This document shows positions 48,571 through 62,790 of a DNA stretch of 64,000 nucleotides, in pieces (the stretch's first letter is position 1; each line of letters starts with the position of its first letter). Under the pieces are notes generated by a model that saw only the letters and a program-made list of their open reading frames with translations, ran no database searches and was not told the DNA's origin. Origin of the DNA: Rosellinia necatrix (Eukaryota; Ascomycota; Sordariomycetes; Xylariales; Xylariaceae); assembly GCA_021209875.1 (NCBI GenBank), contig JAGYVD010000003.1, forward strand, positions 1,116,001-1,180,000, written 5' to 3'. Both the position numbers and the translations under genes were made by a program.

Positions 48571-51500
48571 CCTGTTTTTATTATTATATTAATAATAAAC
48601 GTGCTAGTAATAATAACGTTGTTTTTAAAAAACTTATTAAAAGAAAATTGCTTAATAAAAAATAAATTAGAAAAACGTTTTTACTACGTTTATATTTGCT
48701 TAATATTATAAAGAAATTCAAAAAATACTATTATTAAATTTAATATTTTAATTAATAATGTCATTTTACGTTAATAAATATAAATATATTTTTATATAAG
48801 TAGTATTATTTTTATAAACGTTTTTTATTAAAATTTTATATAGCTAAAAACAGACTAGGTTTTTATTATAGGTTTTTTTTTAAAATAATACAGGCAAAAA
48901 AAAACGTTTTAATCAGCTTTTTTTATTTTAATGTTTTATTATAATTATTTATAAAATTTTAAATTCTTTGCATTTTTTAAGTTTTTATTAAAGCTGTTGT
49001 TTTTATTTTTAATATATTTTATTAAAAACAAAATAAAGGAGGCCTACGCTTAATTATAATAATTAAAAATAACAGCTTTAAAAAAACCAAAAAGTAGTTT
49101 TAAATTTAATTATTTCTTTTTCAAAAAATTAACGTTAACACTAATGTTAATAATACTTTTATTTTAATAAACAAAAAAATTCTAATTGTTTTAGCAAAAA
49201 AAAGTTTTTTTAATAAAAATAAATATTACAAAAAACAAGATAACTAGAAAAACTTATCAGTTATATATATTATATAAAATAATTAAATATAAAATAAATT
49301 TAATAATTTATAAGTTCAAAAATATTATCAAGTATTAGAAAATATTTAAAACTTATAATTGTTTTTTTAAATCAGTAGTTATAACGTTTCAGTATAAAAA
49401 CGTTAAATTAAAAAGAAATTATATTCTTTTAAACTTGTTATAATATTTATTCATTATTTAAAAGCTTTAGTTGTTAAAAATAATTTATATTTTTAGCCAG
49501 ATATTTATAAAACAAAAAGAAATTATTTTAACAGAAAATAATTTAAATAACAATAATTTTATTGATTTATTTTTAAAAGCAGCTAATTGAAAAAGAATTG
49601 AAAAAGATTTTTTAGTTATTATTGATTAGTTTTTATTATTTATAAGCTATATTTTTAATTTTTTAATTATAATTATAAAAGTTAAACAAAATATAAAAAT
49701 ATTTAAATTCAACGCATGATAAATTTTTAATAAGCTTATCTATAAATATTCAAACAGTTAAAAAGTATTTTCTTTTAAATAATTTCTTTTAACATTTTTG
49801 TTTTGTTTATATATTTTATATATTAATATGGTGTAATTTCGTGCTAAATTTTGGTTTTACGATTAATTTAATCGTTTATATATGAATTAAATAAATAGTT
49901 TATATATTTTTGCAATTAAACAAAATATTATAAAAAACCTTTTTTCATATTATAGTTTTTTCAGCTGTAAAAACGATTATTGTAACTTTAATTTTAATAA
50001 TTAATATTTAAACAATATTTTATTTCATTATTTTTGCATCAGAAAGCTTTCAAAAATTAACATAATATATTTATAAAATAATTTACACGTTTTTTATTAT
50101 TTATAAATAAAATATTTTTAGTATTTATAAAACCTTGTGTTTTTAAAATGCTCATTTTAAATTTAACTATTCAAAATTTAGTTTTATATAAATATTTAAT
50201 TAAATAATTAATTATAACATGATAGTTAACGTTTAAATTAATGAAAAACTTTAATAATATTTTGATTATAAAAATGTATCTGCTTTTAATATTATTTTAT
50301 TACATAGCGCTAATTTCTTTTTTTTAATAAGCTTTTATTTGTTTTTTTATAGCCTGATCTAAATTATATATAAAACTTTTATATTATATAAAAATAACTA
50401 ATATATAACCTAAATTATTTATTTTATAAAGTTTAGCAATTTTTTAATATATTAATTATTAGCTGAAAAAATCATTTAAATTTTTTAATTATGGGTGGTT
50501 TTGATTTTCAAGTTTATATTTTTTTTAATATTTTATATAATTTTTATTTTTCAACTTTTTAATTTTCATAATGAAATATTAAAAATTATTTATATAAAAA
50601 TTATAAATATGAATTAATTTCTAATATAAAACAAATAAAGCTTTTCTTAAAAAGCAATTATTTTTAATATTTTAAATATTAACAAAAAATTCTATATTAA
50701 CAAAACAAAGAATTTTTAAGTTATATAACGTTTTATTTAATAATATTATTTTGTTTAACTATCAAAAACATTTAAAAAAATAATATATTATGAAAGTTCT
50801 TTTAGTTTATAAAATATTTAAAAATACAAAATTGTATTAAATTAAAGCATTCTTACATTAAAATACATTATTAAATCTATTATAAGCTTGACAACTTTTT
50901 AATAAATATGATTATATAAATTATTTATTATATAATGTTTAGCTAAAAATTGCTTTATATTATAATATACAATTTATATTGCTTAATATATTCTTTTTTA
51001 TTAAACTTATATGAAAATATTTATTTAAACAGTAGTAAATATTTTAAAATTTTGTTTTGTTTTATTATTTTAACCATTCTTTTTAAACGATTTTATTTTT
51101 ATATAAATATTAGCATATCACTGCTTATTTATTAAATAATTTTATAAATTCTTTTAGTTTTTTAATAAAAATTTTAATAGATTGTTTATATATATATGCT
51201 TTTTCAGCCTAGCATTTATTTTTTTGGCTTTATTTTAATTTATTGCAGCTATAAATGTTATATATACTATTTTATATTTTTTAATTTTTTTTATAAAACG
51301 TTTATTTTCAATCAAATAAATATGTTTTTATAAAATTAAGCTAATTTTAATGGTTTAAACCTTTATTAATATTATTAAAATAAATTATTATAATAAATAT
51401 AAGCATATTATTATCTTTTTAATATTAAAACAAAAATTTTACCTTTTAATTTTTTCATATAAACAAAAGCTATTAAAAATATTTTATGTATATATATATA

Positions 51501-52150
51501 TATTATTAGTTTATTTAATCGATTATATAACTAATAAGCGGTTTATGTTTTCATAATTAATATTTTAAGGCTATTTTATAGCATTTAATTATTTTAGGTT
51601 TAAAAACCGATTTTTTAAGCGTTTTTGTAAAGCTGATTAGTTTTATATTAAATAAAAAGTTTTATTTTATTTTATATAATCGTTTTAATATTTATGTTTA
51701 AGTTTAAAACCTCTTTTTAGTTTATAGTTTATTTTTTATTTTTTATTTTAAATTATTTTTTAGTTTAAAATATTTCAAAAATTATAAGTTTATATAATTA
51801 AATATTATAAGCACTGCTTTTAATAGTATTTTTTTAGCTGGTTTTATTTTTAACTTTTATTTTCTTAGTTAGTTTTTTTAAAGTTTATTAATTAAACTTA
51901 AATTGTTTTTATAAAAATTAAAAGTAATAAAAATATTTTTAAACTTATATATAGCTATCACTTTAATATTTTATATATTTAATATAATAAAAACATTTAA
52001 AAGTTTAAATTTAATTTTAATAATTTAGTTAGTAAAAGCTTTATTTATTTTAATCCTTAGTTTTTTTTAGCTTTTTTAATAAATTCTTTGTTATTAAATT
52101 TAACGTTTTATATAATAATTAAGTTTTTTGATTAAAAAATTTACACGCGG
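48571..52150. other. AT-rich desert, no gene seen
   Basis: No repeat relationship recognised. An open frame at 50950-51135 is hydrophobic, low-complexity and without motifs. A small G+C remnant, GGAGGCCTACGC, lies near 49038. Confidence 0.55.
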
Positions 52151-52151
52151 G

Positions 52152-52320
52152 CAGGGTTGGAAATTAGTATACTACATGTAGTATTAGTACAAACTAATAC
52201 TACTGTAGTGTAGTATGTGCTAGTACTAATATTACAACAGTGTAGTACATACTAATACTAATACTATAGTAGTATTAGTATGTACTACATGTAGTAATAC
52301 TATATTACTTCTGTATTATT
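52152..52320 (+). mobile_element. Possible hAT-type transposon end with TAGTA/TACTA subterminal repeats
   Basis: GCAGGGTTGGAA at 52151 resembles the CAGGGTTGG-type terminal inverted repeats of hAT transposons. It is followed by about 150 bases packed with TAGTA, TACTA and GTACTA words in both orientations, including two perfect 14-bp palindromes TACTACATGTAGTA (52170 and 52283). Dense subterminal repeats are typical transposase-binding regions. No partner end or transposase was found. Confidence 0.35.
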
Positions 52321-53491
52321 TAAATATATATATAAATTTTATTATATTAAATAATTTAAATAAATTATTTTTATATATATAATCAAGTATAAGTTTTATT
52401 ATTATTATAATAAATTAAAAATAAAAATTATAAATCAATATCAATAAAATAATTAATAAAAATAAAAATATAAATAAACTCTTTATAATTAATTATATCT
52501 AATTTATTTTTTATTTTTAATTTTAGAATATATATTTTTTAATAATTAAATCTTTTAAATTAGTTAATTTCTAACTTTTAATAAAACTAACTTTTTAATT
52601 ATTTTAAAACTAAGTTTGTTTTTATTTTTAGTAATTATATTATTAGTAATAAAAAACTTGTTTAATAGCAGCTGAAGTAGCTAAAATAGCTAAATATTTT
52701 CTAGCTAAAATCGGTAATATTAAAAATCGAATAACGTTATTTTTTAATATTTTAAAAGATTAACTTAATAAATAAACGTTAATAAATAAATAAGAATAAA
52801 AAATAAAAATAAAGTAAAAACAATATTAACTTTTGAGGTAATAATTTTTCTTTTAAATAAATAGTTGTTTTTTAATAAATATTAAAAATAAATTTACAAA
52901 ATCTATTTTAAAATCAGGTTTAATTAAATTATTTTAAGATTTTTAATAAAAAATTATTAAGTTTATTAATAAAATTATTATTTAAAAACGTAACTATATT
53001 TAAAATCCTATTTAATTATTAATAAATATTAAAATGTATAAATACAATAAACTTATTAATTAAATTTAAGTTTACATAATTAAATAATATTTTTTTAATA
53101 TTAAAATAAACATACAATAACCTGTTAGTTCTAAAATATATAGTATTAAAACAGAGGTTTAATATAAGATTCAAAATATAAAGCTTAGATGTTTTAATCA
53201 AAAAATATTTAATCCACAAAAGAAATTTATTTATTAAATTTTGAATATTATTATTAATAATATTAATTAAATTAAAATTTTTAATATTAAATTAATATCA
53301 TTATAAATAAATTTAAAAATAAAAATTAAACTTATTAAAAAAAATCTTGTCATATTTTATTCTAGCTTTATCTTTTTAAATCGTTATATATTTTACAAAT
53401 ATATAATAATAATTTTAATAATAATATATTAACTTTAGCTTCTAATTTTATTAACAGTTTAATAAATATATTAAATAAATTATATAATTGT
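52321..53491. other. AT-rich desert, no gene seen
   Basis: Stops in all frames. The minus-strand open frame at 53019-53219 is low-complexity and has no motif. Confidence 0.55.
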
Positions 53492-53718
53492 TGTTGCACC
53501 AGTCATAAATAAGCAGTTAAGGCTCCAGCAATAAGTAATGTATTATACGAAAATCTACAGATGAAAAAGGAAAGAGTAAGTGGGAGGAATTAGCCTACTA
53601 GAATTCTGGCTAAGTGCAGGTGTGGGGTGGGCCCAGTCTGTGCGCTTTAGCTGGCAACAGGTGTATAGATGTTTTACGCGTGCTACGCACGCTATAAGAA
53701 GGACTAGTTATTTGTAAC
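53492..53718 (-). repeat. D repeat, 3' LTR of the minus-strand E copy (227 bp)
   Basis: One of the best preserved copies: TGTTGCACCAGTCATAAATA, AGTGGGAGGAATTAGCC, TGGGGTGGGCCCAGTC, and the small palindrome GCGTGCTACGCACGC. It ends TTTGTAAC, followed by a T run, the complement of the polypurine tract. Confidence 0.85.
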
Positions 53719-56700
53719 TATTTTTTTTTTTAAAAAATCGCTTGTTTATAAAATATATTTAAATTTTAAACCTGTAATTTTAATATAATATTTTTAGCAA
53801 AAAAAAAAATCGTTTTAAATATTTATTTATATAATATTTTTAAGCTTTTATATTATTAAATTGTTATATAAGTTTTTTATATTATATTATTTTTTTTATA
53901 TTCATTTTAATTTATATTTGTTTTTGTTTTTATTTTATTATATTTTTTATATAGCTTTATTCTTATTTTTATATATTATCTTAAACTTGTTTTTTTTAGC
54001 TTATAATTAATTGTTTAATTTTATTAAAAGTTTTACAGCTTTTAGATTTATATTATAAATTTTTTTAATAATTTTATATTATTTTTAAAGTTTTTGCTAA
54101 ATATTATTTATTGATAACATTTTAACTTTTTAATTAATTTAATATTATAACTTTTATAGTATATTTTTAAGCTTTAATTTTTTTATAATAAATTTTTATT
54201 TTTTATAGTTTAATTAGTTTTTTATTTAAGTTTTTAATTTTTATTTTAATAATAAATTATTTAAATATAATTATAATTAGTTCGTATAATATTAGTTTAT
54301 TAATTTTTAATTAAACAATATTTTTAAAATAAACATGTTTTTATTTTTATTAATTATTTTAAACTTTTATTATATCATAAAATAATTTAATTTATTAAAT
54401 AAACGGTTTATTTTTATAATTTTTTTTTAGTATTAAGATATAGTTTTTATCTTAAAATTAAAGTTTTATTATTTATAGTTAGCTTGTTTTGTTATTTATA
54501 TTTAAATTTATTTTAAATATTTTTTAGCAGAGTTTATAAAATAAATTATTTTTAATATTTTATTTTATGTTTTTATTTTAAATAGTTTTTTTACCTAGTA
54601 GTTTTTTAGTTTTTTATAGCTGTTTTATTTTTTGATTAAAATTAAAAACATTAAAATTTTTATTTTTATTTTATATAGCAATAGTTTTATAAACTTATAA
54701 AATAAGAATGCTTAAGCATAATTTATTGCTAGTATTTATTTTAATTAGTTGTTTTAATAATAGCTAACGTAAAGCTTTAATTATTAGTTAAAATATTTGT
54801 TTATTATGTCTATTTATTTATTAGTTTTATAATATTTTGTAAAACTCATATTTATTTTATATTTATTAATTTATATAATTTATTAATAAAAATTATAATA
54901 TAATTATATTAATAAATAAATTTTTAATAAAAGTTATAAAACTTTTAAAAGATTATATGTTTTTATTATAATAAAAGGTCTTAATTTATGACAGCTTTAA
55001 TTTTTACTACGTTAACTTTTATATATTTAATACTAATAATATAATTTCAAAATTTAATTTATTATATATAGAAATTTAATTTTTTAAATCAGCTTATAAA
55101 CTAATATTCTATACCTTATAAAAACTTTTTTATATATATTTTATATATTTTTAAATTATTTAAATAAATAAATATATTATTTATATATACGTTATAAAAA
55201 TGATTTAAAAATTAAATAATATATTATTAATATATTGTTTAAATATAAACAAACTATTTATTAAATTAAACAATAATATTTTATAATAATATATTTTATA
55301 TTTTATATAAAAACTAATTAGATTTTTAATATTTTTATATATATAAATATAATAAAAGCCTGTTTTATATTAATTTAATAAATAATAAAAATACTAGTTT
55401 TTTTATAATTTTATTTAGTTTTTAATAGTTTATATAAAAACAAATTCCTTTATTACCTTTTTCATAAATAATACAGGCAACATATATAACGTGTTATTAA
55501 ATTTAATAAAACTTTTTATAAATTATTAATTAAATATTTTTACATAGCTTTTAATTTATTAAACTATATTTTATATATAAAACTATATTTTAAATTTTAG
55601 CTAATTTATTTTTATAAAATCTATTTTATAATTTATATAAAATTAATAAAAAATAAATTATCCGATTTTTTTATTAAATATATTAAAAAGTCGTAATATT
55701 TTAAAAATATAAGTTCTAACGTTTTTATTTTTGCTTGTTTTTATTTTTGTTTTTATTTGTTCATTTTTTATTTATTTATTAATTTAATAAATATTAATAA
55801 TTCATTAGCGCTTTAGTTTTTTTATTAAAGTTATAAACATAAGAACATTAAAAATAATAATTTAAATATTAGGTCTTTTTATACCAGCCTATACTGTTTT
55901 CTTTTATATAATAAAGTCTGCTAATATTAAATTTTTATTAAAATAACACGTTTTTGACGACTTTTTTTAAAATCGGTTTTATTTTTAATCTAAAAAAAGT
56001 AATTCTTTTCAGTTTTTTTTATTTTTTAAATAATTTTATATTAAATCGTTTTTTTTTTTAATAGTATATTTTTAAAAATATTTGCTGCAGCATTTTCTTT
56101 TTAATGTTTTTTTTTATTAAGTTTAATATTATAATTTTATTAATTAGCGTTTTTTAATACTTTAAATATTATAACCAGGTTTTTGTTTTATTTATTACTA
56201 ATATATAACCATATTTATAATTTTTGATAAGTTAAAAAAAAACTAAAATATATTATATTGTTTAAATCATTTTTTTAATTATAATTTTGCTGTTTATATT
56301 TAATATATTAATAAAAACGTTTTTAAAAGTTTTATTATATATTTTAAAATTAGTTATAATGTTATATTAATTTTTAATCTAATTTTTAATATATTTAATA
56401 ATTATTTGTTGTTTAAACTTATTTATTATTGATAAATTAAATAGCTTTATTAGTTTTCTAATAAAAATATATTTATATATATATATATATCTGTTTATAT
56501 ATTTGCAAATATATTATAACTTATTAAAAATAATCTGTTATTATATAAAATATATATATATAATAAAAATTTACTACTTAAATAATCGTTTATTATATTT
56601 TTTATTTATAAATAATAATACCGGCTTTAAAAAAAAGTTTATTTATTTTAAAATTATTTTTGTTTTGTTTTAATATTAAAAACATTTTTTTTTAATATCA

Positions 56701-57765
56701 TAATAAAAGTTAGTTTATATTTATTTATAATAGTATTAACGCAAGCGTTATATTATATTTTATTAAAAAGTTTTAAAACTAATTTTTAATAATATATTTT
56801 TCTATTTATAATCAAAATATTTGTTTTTATAATTAGGTGCTTTATTTTTTCGGTTAATAATTTAAAAGTTTTATTTTAACTTCTTAATAATAATATACAT
56901 AAAACAAATATTTATTTTTTAATAAGCGTTATAAAAATAGAGTTATATTAAATATAAAACGTGTTCTTAAAACTTTTTTTTGTTTTATAAGCGTTAATAC
57001 GCTTTAAGTTATTAATTAATAAATAATAAGTTCTTTATATGCAGTATTTTATATACACGTTAAAATCTACTGATTTTTTAAAATATTTAGAAATTATTTT
57101 AATTATAAATTATAAAAACAACTTATTTTAAACTTTTTTTTATTTAGCTTTATTAAAATATGTTTTTTAGCAAGTTTTATAAAGTCTGTTTTAAATTAAA
57201 TAAATTTAAATAAAAATATTTATTAAAATTTAATCTTTTATAACCGGTTTTTATTTTTTAAAACGTTTATATTTTTATAAATATTATATAAATATTATAT
57301 TAAGTTTTTAAATGTTATAATTATATTAAAATATTTATTTAATAAATAAAAATTAGGTTTTTAAAGCTTTTTAGCAAAATAGAATTTAATATTACTTATT
57401 TTTACAAAATTATTTATAAACTAATCTATATTAACTTTTAAACAATTTATTATATTATAATATTAAACTTTAAAATTAACTTTGTTTTTATAGTTTTATT
57501 ATAAAATTTGTTTATCAAAATTTTAATAAATTTGTAAAATTTTTTTTTAAAAACTTTTAAAAAAAAAATATTTTATATTTAATCAAACAAGTCGACTACT
57601 TATTAATTTAATTTATATAAAAAATCTTATAAACAGTTTTATTTTTTAGTTATTATTTTAAATTTAGCTATAGCATAGTTTATAACAGCGTTATTAAAAC
57701 CTTTTTTTAGTTTAACCATAAAAAGTTTTTAAAAAATAATTTAATACAGCTTATTTAATTTTTGT
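53492..57765 (-). mobile_element. Second copy of element E, minus strand, truncated
   Basis: The D repeat (53492-53718) is followed by interior colinear with E read backwards as far as E position about 21165. About 1.1 kb of E (roughly 23.9-25.1 kb) is missing, at about 54910-54950. The left end of E (its 5' LTR and about 0.8 kb) is absent; homology breaks at 57758-57766, where unrelated G+C-richer sequence begins. Confidence 0.75.
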
Positions 57766-57910
57766 TAAGTAATACGCGCCGACAGGGGAGTTGCTTATAT
57801 AAGCGCTGTAGCCCCACCTGTAGCGTGGCAAAGCTACGCACCCCACTACTTAAGACTAGCCTTAATAAATAGGCCCTAGCCCACGCACTTAGCTAGATCT
57901 ACAAGTTAAA
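57766..57910. repeat. G+C-bearing island, possible terminal repeat of the gypsy element
   Basis: It contains GCGCCGACAGGGGAGTTGC, a perfect GCTTATATAAGC palindrome with a TATA-like core, GTAGCCCCACCTG, and a hairpin GTAGC..GCTAC followed by GCACCCCAC. It begins exactly where element E homology ends and lies 4.3 kb before a plus-strand gypsy reverse transcriptase, so it may be that element's 5' LTR. No second copy exists in the window. Confidence 0.4.
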
Positions 57911-60900
57911 TCAGAATAATTAAATCTTTATTTTTTATAATATATTTTTTAACCCCTTTATAATACACCTTTTAAATTAATGCTTTTATAACGTTCTTTT
58001 ATAAAAACTAAACTAAACTACTTTATATTTTTATTTAAATAAAAACAAGATTATTTATATATAACAAACTTTATAATTTATAAAAAACACCCGCGCTATT
58101 TTAACTAAACAAGCTAAAGCTATAGCCTATTTTTTTTTATATTATATACTCCCGTTAAAAGTAAAAACTATTTTAACCGGTAATCCGTACTAAAATTTAA
58201 AACGTTGCTTAAAATTAATTAAAAACATTAAAAAAAACTTTATAAAAAACATATTTATAACAGCAGTAAGCTTAATATTATATTTTTATATTTTAACTAA
58301 TAACAGCGTAAACGTTACAAATATTTATTTTAACTATTAAACATAAAACATCTATTTTACTATTTTACTTTATATCGTAGTTTATTATATTAATTTATTA
58401 AGCTTGCTTATAATTACAAATAAAAAAAATAAATTTCTGTTTAAAATAATACTTTAAAACAAAAACAATTAAATCTTAAGTTAAATAAAAAGCATAAAAA
58501 CTATTAAATATTTAAAACTTAAACAAAAAAACAAATAACCGTTAAAAATAATAAATTCAAAAACAGAAACTAACAACGTTTTTTTAAAAAAGCAAAAATT
58601 TTTTTTTTTTTTTTTAAAAACTAGGCCCTAACTAATATATAATTTTTTAATTTTTTTTATAAAGCCGCAAACAAATAAAAACTATAAAAATAATATAAAC
58701 TATAATAGCCGATATAGCTAAAATAATAAAACAAAGCTTAAACTTAAAAAAATAAAACCGTGCAGCTATTAGCTACAAAAAAAAAACAACAAAAAAAAAC
58801 AACATATATAACAAAAAACTAGCAACAAAAAAAAAAGATTTATTTAACCTAGCATTTCTTATAATTTAATTACTATTAAGCTAAACATTTATAAGCTAAC
58901 CCACGTTAAAACAACTATTAACCGTTTTAAACAAAACATAAAAACAAAAAAAAAAAACCAGCTTATTAACAGAACTAGATTTATTAAAAAACTTATTAAA
59001 CTTAAACTATAAAAATAATAAAATAAACGTTTAGCCTTAATACAACTAAAAATAAATAAATATTATAAAAATTTAAACTATAAACGTTTATCACAAAAAT
59101 ATTAAACTATAAAAAAAAAAAATCAGCACTTTTAATTTTTTTATAATAACTTTATCAATTTAAACATAATAATAATAAAAAAACATAATATTTATAAATA
59201 TTTATTTTTTACCGAATATTTAATTTTATTTTTAAAAATAAAAAACATGCTATAAAACAAAAAACAAACTTTATTATTATTTTAAACATTTTTTATAAAA
59301 CTTATAGTTTTATAATAAAACAATAAACTAAGCTTAACTATTTAAACTAAACTATATTTTAAAAATATTAACTATATTATTAAAACTATACAACCACGTT
59401 TTATAATAAACGTAAATATTATAACCTAAAAGTTTAAAAATAATTATGTAATTTTATACAATATATGGCAGAATTTATATATATTATTATAATATATATA
59501 AAAACAGCTAAAATATATACATGCTATAAATATTTTAAATATTAATAATAGCAACTAGCGCAAAATAATAACATAGATCTATAACAGCATAAAGCTAAAA
59601 ATTAAATAATTTTTTAAACTATTTATTTAAAACCGGAAAATAAAAAAATATATGCTTAAAATTAAAAAAGTTTAAAATAACTTATAAAACTTAGCCGAAA
59701 AATTATTAATAAACAAAAAAATATAGTATACTTAACGCAATCTATAACTTTTAATATTTTAAAATATATAAACAAAACAAAATCTTTTTTTTAAAAAAAA
59801 TCGCTACTTTTAATAAAATTAATCAAAAAACTGCTTACGCAACCGATCTAAAAAATAATATTAAAAAAACAACAGTAAAAATAAACAACGTTATAAAATT
59901 CGCAAATATAATCATAATTATAATTATAACAACTAATATAACAATAACTAAAAAAATAATCGTTTATCTGACCTTTTTTAAAAATAAAACAAAAACTATT
60001 ATAAAAATTATAATAAAAAAAACTAAAAATTATAAGATAATAACTAATATAACTAAAACAACAATTATAATACTAGCAATTATAACTTTAAAAATCGTAG
60101 CAACTAAAATAATAAAGTTTATTTTTTAAAAAACTAACAATAATTAATTAAATTATTACTTATTAAAAAACAAAAAAAACAACAATATATTTAAAATATT
60201 ATATTAATTAATTATAAACTTAATATATTATTAATGCTATAAAAAATTTGCTACTGCTAACAAAAAAATCTAACATTTATATAAATGCAGACTTAATATA
60301 TAACTTAAAAAACTTAGCATAAAATTACTACTTGACCTAAAAAAATAAACATGCAAATATTATATAGCATTAATACTATTACGCAATTTTTTTTTTAAAC
60401 ATTTATAATATTATAAACAAGCTAAAAAAAGCACTATTAAAAACATAATAGCTTGTTTAAAATAAAAAACATTTGCAAAAAAAACAGACATAATTAATTA
60501 TTTATAAAGTACCAAAATATTAAAAATATTAAAAATATTTTAATATATAACATAAAAAAAATCAAGAAATTTATATGCTACATATAGTTATAATTTAAAA
60601 CGTAAAACTTTAAAACAAACAACAAAATAAAAATATACGCTAACTTAGGCATAAATATAATATATATTAGCCAAACATTTTTAAATACTTTAAAACATAC
60701 AACAAAAAAACAACAAAAACTTTTTTTAAAAAATCGGGCTAAAACTAATAAAACTTAAAAAATAAACCAAATTTTTTTTTTTTATAAAAAAACTAACAAT
60801 AAAAAAAAACTAATAAAATGAAAATTCTATAAAAAAAAATAAATAATAAAAAAACTAAAATTTAACCTGCTTTTAAAAAACAACTTTTTTTTTTTTTATT

Positions 60901-62249
60901 AAGCAACTATTAGTTATAAAGCCAGCATAATTTAATTTTTAACTTTAAACAAATTTTAAATAAATTCGACGTTCAAGCATAAAAACATAAATATATAAAA
61001 AAAATAACAAACAAAAAAAAATTAACTTTAAAACAGAAAAAAAGGCATATAAAGCTGTTAAATATAAAACTTTATTAATAAACTATAATTTTAGTTTTTT
61101 AGTTTTAAAAACTATTTCTGCAGCTATAAATATAATTATTAACATAAAAATACCAGGTATAATATTTATCATAAATACGTTAGAACAACACGTTATAATA
61201 GCTAAAAAAGCTAAAATAAAAATAATATAAAAAAATAAAAACCAGGGTCATTTTATAACAACATTTAAAAAAGCTTTAATAATATTAGCTGTTATAACTA
61301 CAATTGCTAATATAATTAATAATACAGAATTACTCTTTAATAACACCCCTTAATACTATTAAAAAAAAAGCCCTTTTTAAATACTTAACTAAATAAAAAT
61401 ACTTGTATATATAAGCACCTAATTTAAAATAACCTTAATAATTACAGCAGTAGCAACTAATAATATACTTTATTAAAATATACTAACATTAAATAAAATC
61501 GCTAATATTATATAAACACAACCGGCTATATTTTTATTTAAAACGCTATTTATAAACGCAATAAAAAACATTATAAATTTTATAAAACTAAAAAAAAAAT
61601 TTCTACTAACCTTAGATATTATATGGCTTAAAATTCTTAAAATCTTATTTATATTAAAAATTAAACAACCTATAAATATACCAGAAATTATTACATTTAA
61701 AAGCATATATATATACGCTAAGCAAACGTTTTTAATAAAAAAATTTAAAAAAATAGCAGAAAAATATAATATATAGCAAAATAAAAAAACTATTAATATA
61801 TTAATTAAACAACAGCTAAAAACTTTTTTTTATAAAAAAATAGCAGAACTAAAGAATTAAGCTTATCAGTCGCACGTACTTTTTTAGTTATAAAAACATA
61901 GATTTTTTTAATAAATTCTACAACAACCTACATAAAAAAAAACGCATAAAATAGGTCAACAAACTAACCCTATTTACGCACCCTGTATTTATAGCCTGGC
62001 AATCAGTACTAAATAAAACAAAACTTTAAAGCACTATAATATAAAAAAACTAAGTAGTTATCGACCTAAAAAACATAAACAAAATAACAGTGCTAAACAA
62101 TTATCTACTACTACTACAAACAAAAATTATTAAATTTATAAAAAAAAAACACTTTATAACAATAATTAACACAGTTATTTTTTTCTACTAGTTTTTAATA
62201 CATTTAAACTTTAAAAACCAATTTATTATTATTAGCTCAAAAAAAATTA
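57911..62249 (+). other. Presumed gag/protease part of the gypsy element, unreadable
   Basis: About 4.3 kb upstream of the reverse transcriptase in the same direction. The strand is notably A-rich and C-bearing with few Gs, unlike neighbouring blocks. No zinc knuckle or protease motif could be recognised. The open frame at 61473-61706 on the minus strand is antisense to the presumed coding strand and judged spurious. Confidence 0.4.
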
Positions 62250-62790
62250 AAAAATATTATATATCAGTAATAAGTTTCCGTAATTTTTTAACATACGTGC
62301 AGCGCTATATAAACAACTTTTTTAAAACGTATCAAAAATACTACAAAGCTTTTATAAACAATATAATAATATTTTCTAATATAACAAAACAATATAAAAA
62401 ACACCTAAAAACTATATTTAAATTATTTAAAAATCAACATATAATTATATTATTAATAAAATCTTTTATAAAATCTTTTTTCATAAACTTATTTAAATTT
62501 AAAATAAATACGTTTAAAATAACAACACTAAAAAGTCGCGTAGCAGCAATTCATAACTTAGCTTTTTTAAATTAATTAAAAGCTTTTAAATAATATATAA
62601 AAACAACAGGATTTTTACGCAGCCTGATCCTATACTACGTTAAACTAATTAAACTTTTACAAAAAAAAAAAACCAGCTTTACTAGCAAAAAACAAACAGA
62701 CCGGTTATATTAAAACAAAAAAACCTAGCAAACATAAAAACTATATAAAAACTAAATACTACGAACTAACACTTTTAAAAATAATATTTT
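62250..62790 (+). pseudogene. Ty3/gypsy reverse transcriptase relic with catalytic Asp-Asp changed to Asn-Asn
   Basis: One frame reads through with three stops. It shows VQRYINN (family FQRYIN), then AFINNIIIFS, where gypsy enzymes have a Tyr/Phe-x-Asp-Asp active site; the two Asn codons are at 62357-62362. Next come a Lys/His-rich stretch corresponding to the HL..V/F..L region, SRVAAIHNLAF (family K V xAI.NW..P), then in the same frame after stops TGFLRSLILYYVKLIKLLQ, matching the TGyLR..I.yYA.La.PLQ word of fungal gypsy polyproteins, with a KT following. Asp to Asn needs one G-to-A change each, as expected from RIP. The enzyme is dead. Confidence 0.85.

Noticed and set aside
61473..61706. 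A 77-codon hydrophobic minus-strand frame
   Set aside because: It is antisense to the gypsy element upstream of its reverse transcriptase; the hydrophobic residues follow from A/T-rich codons.
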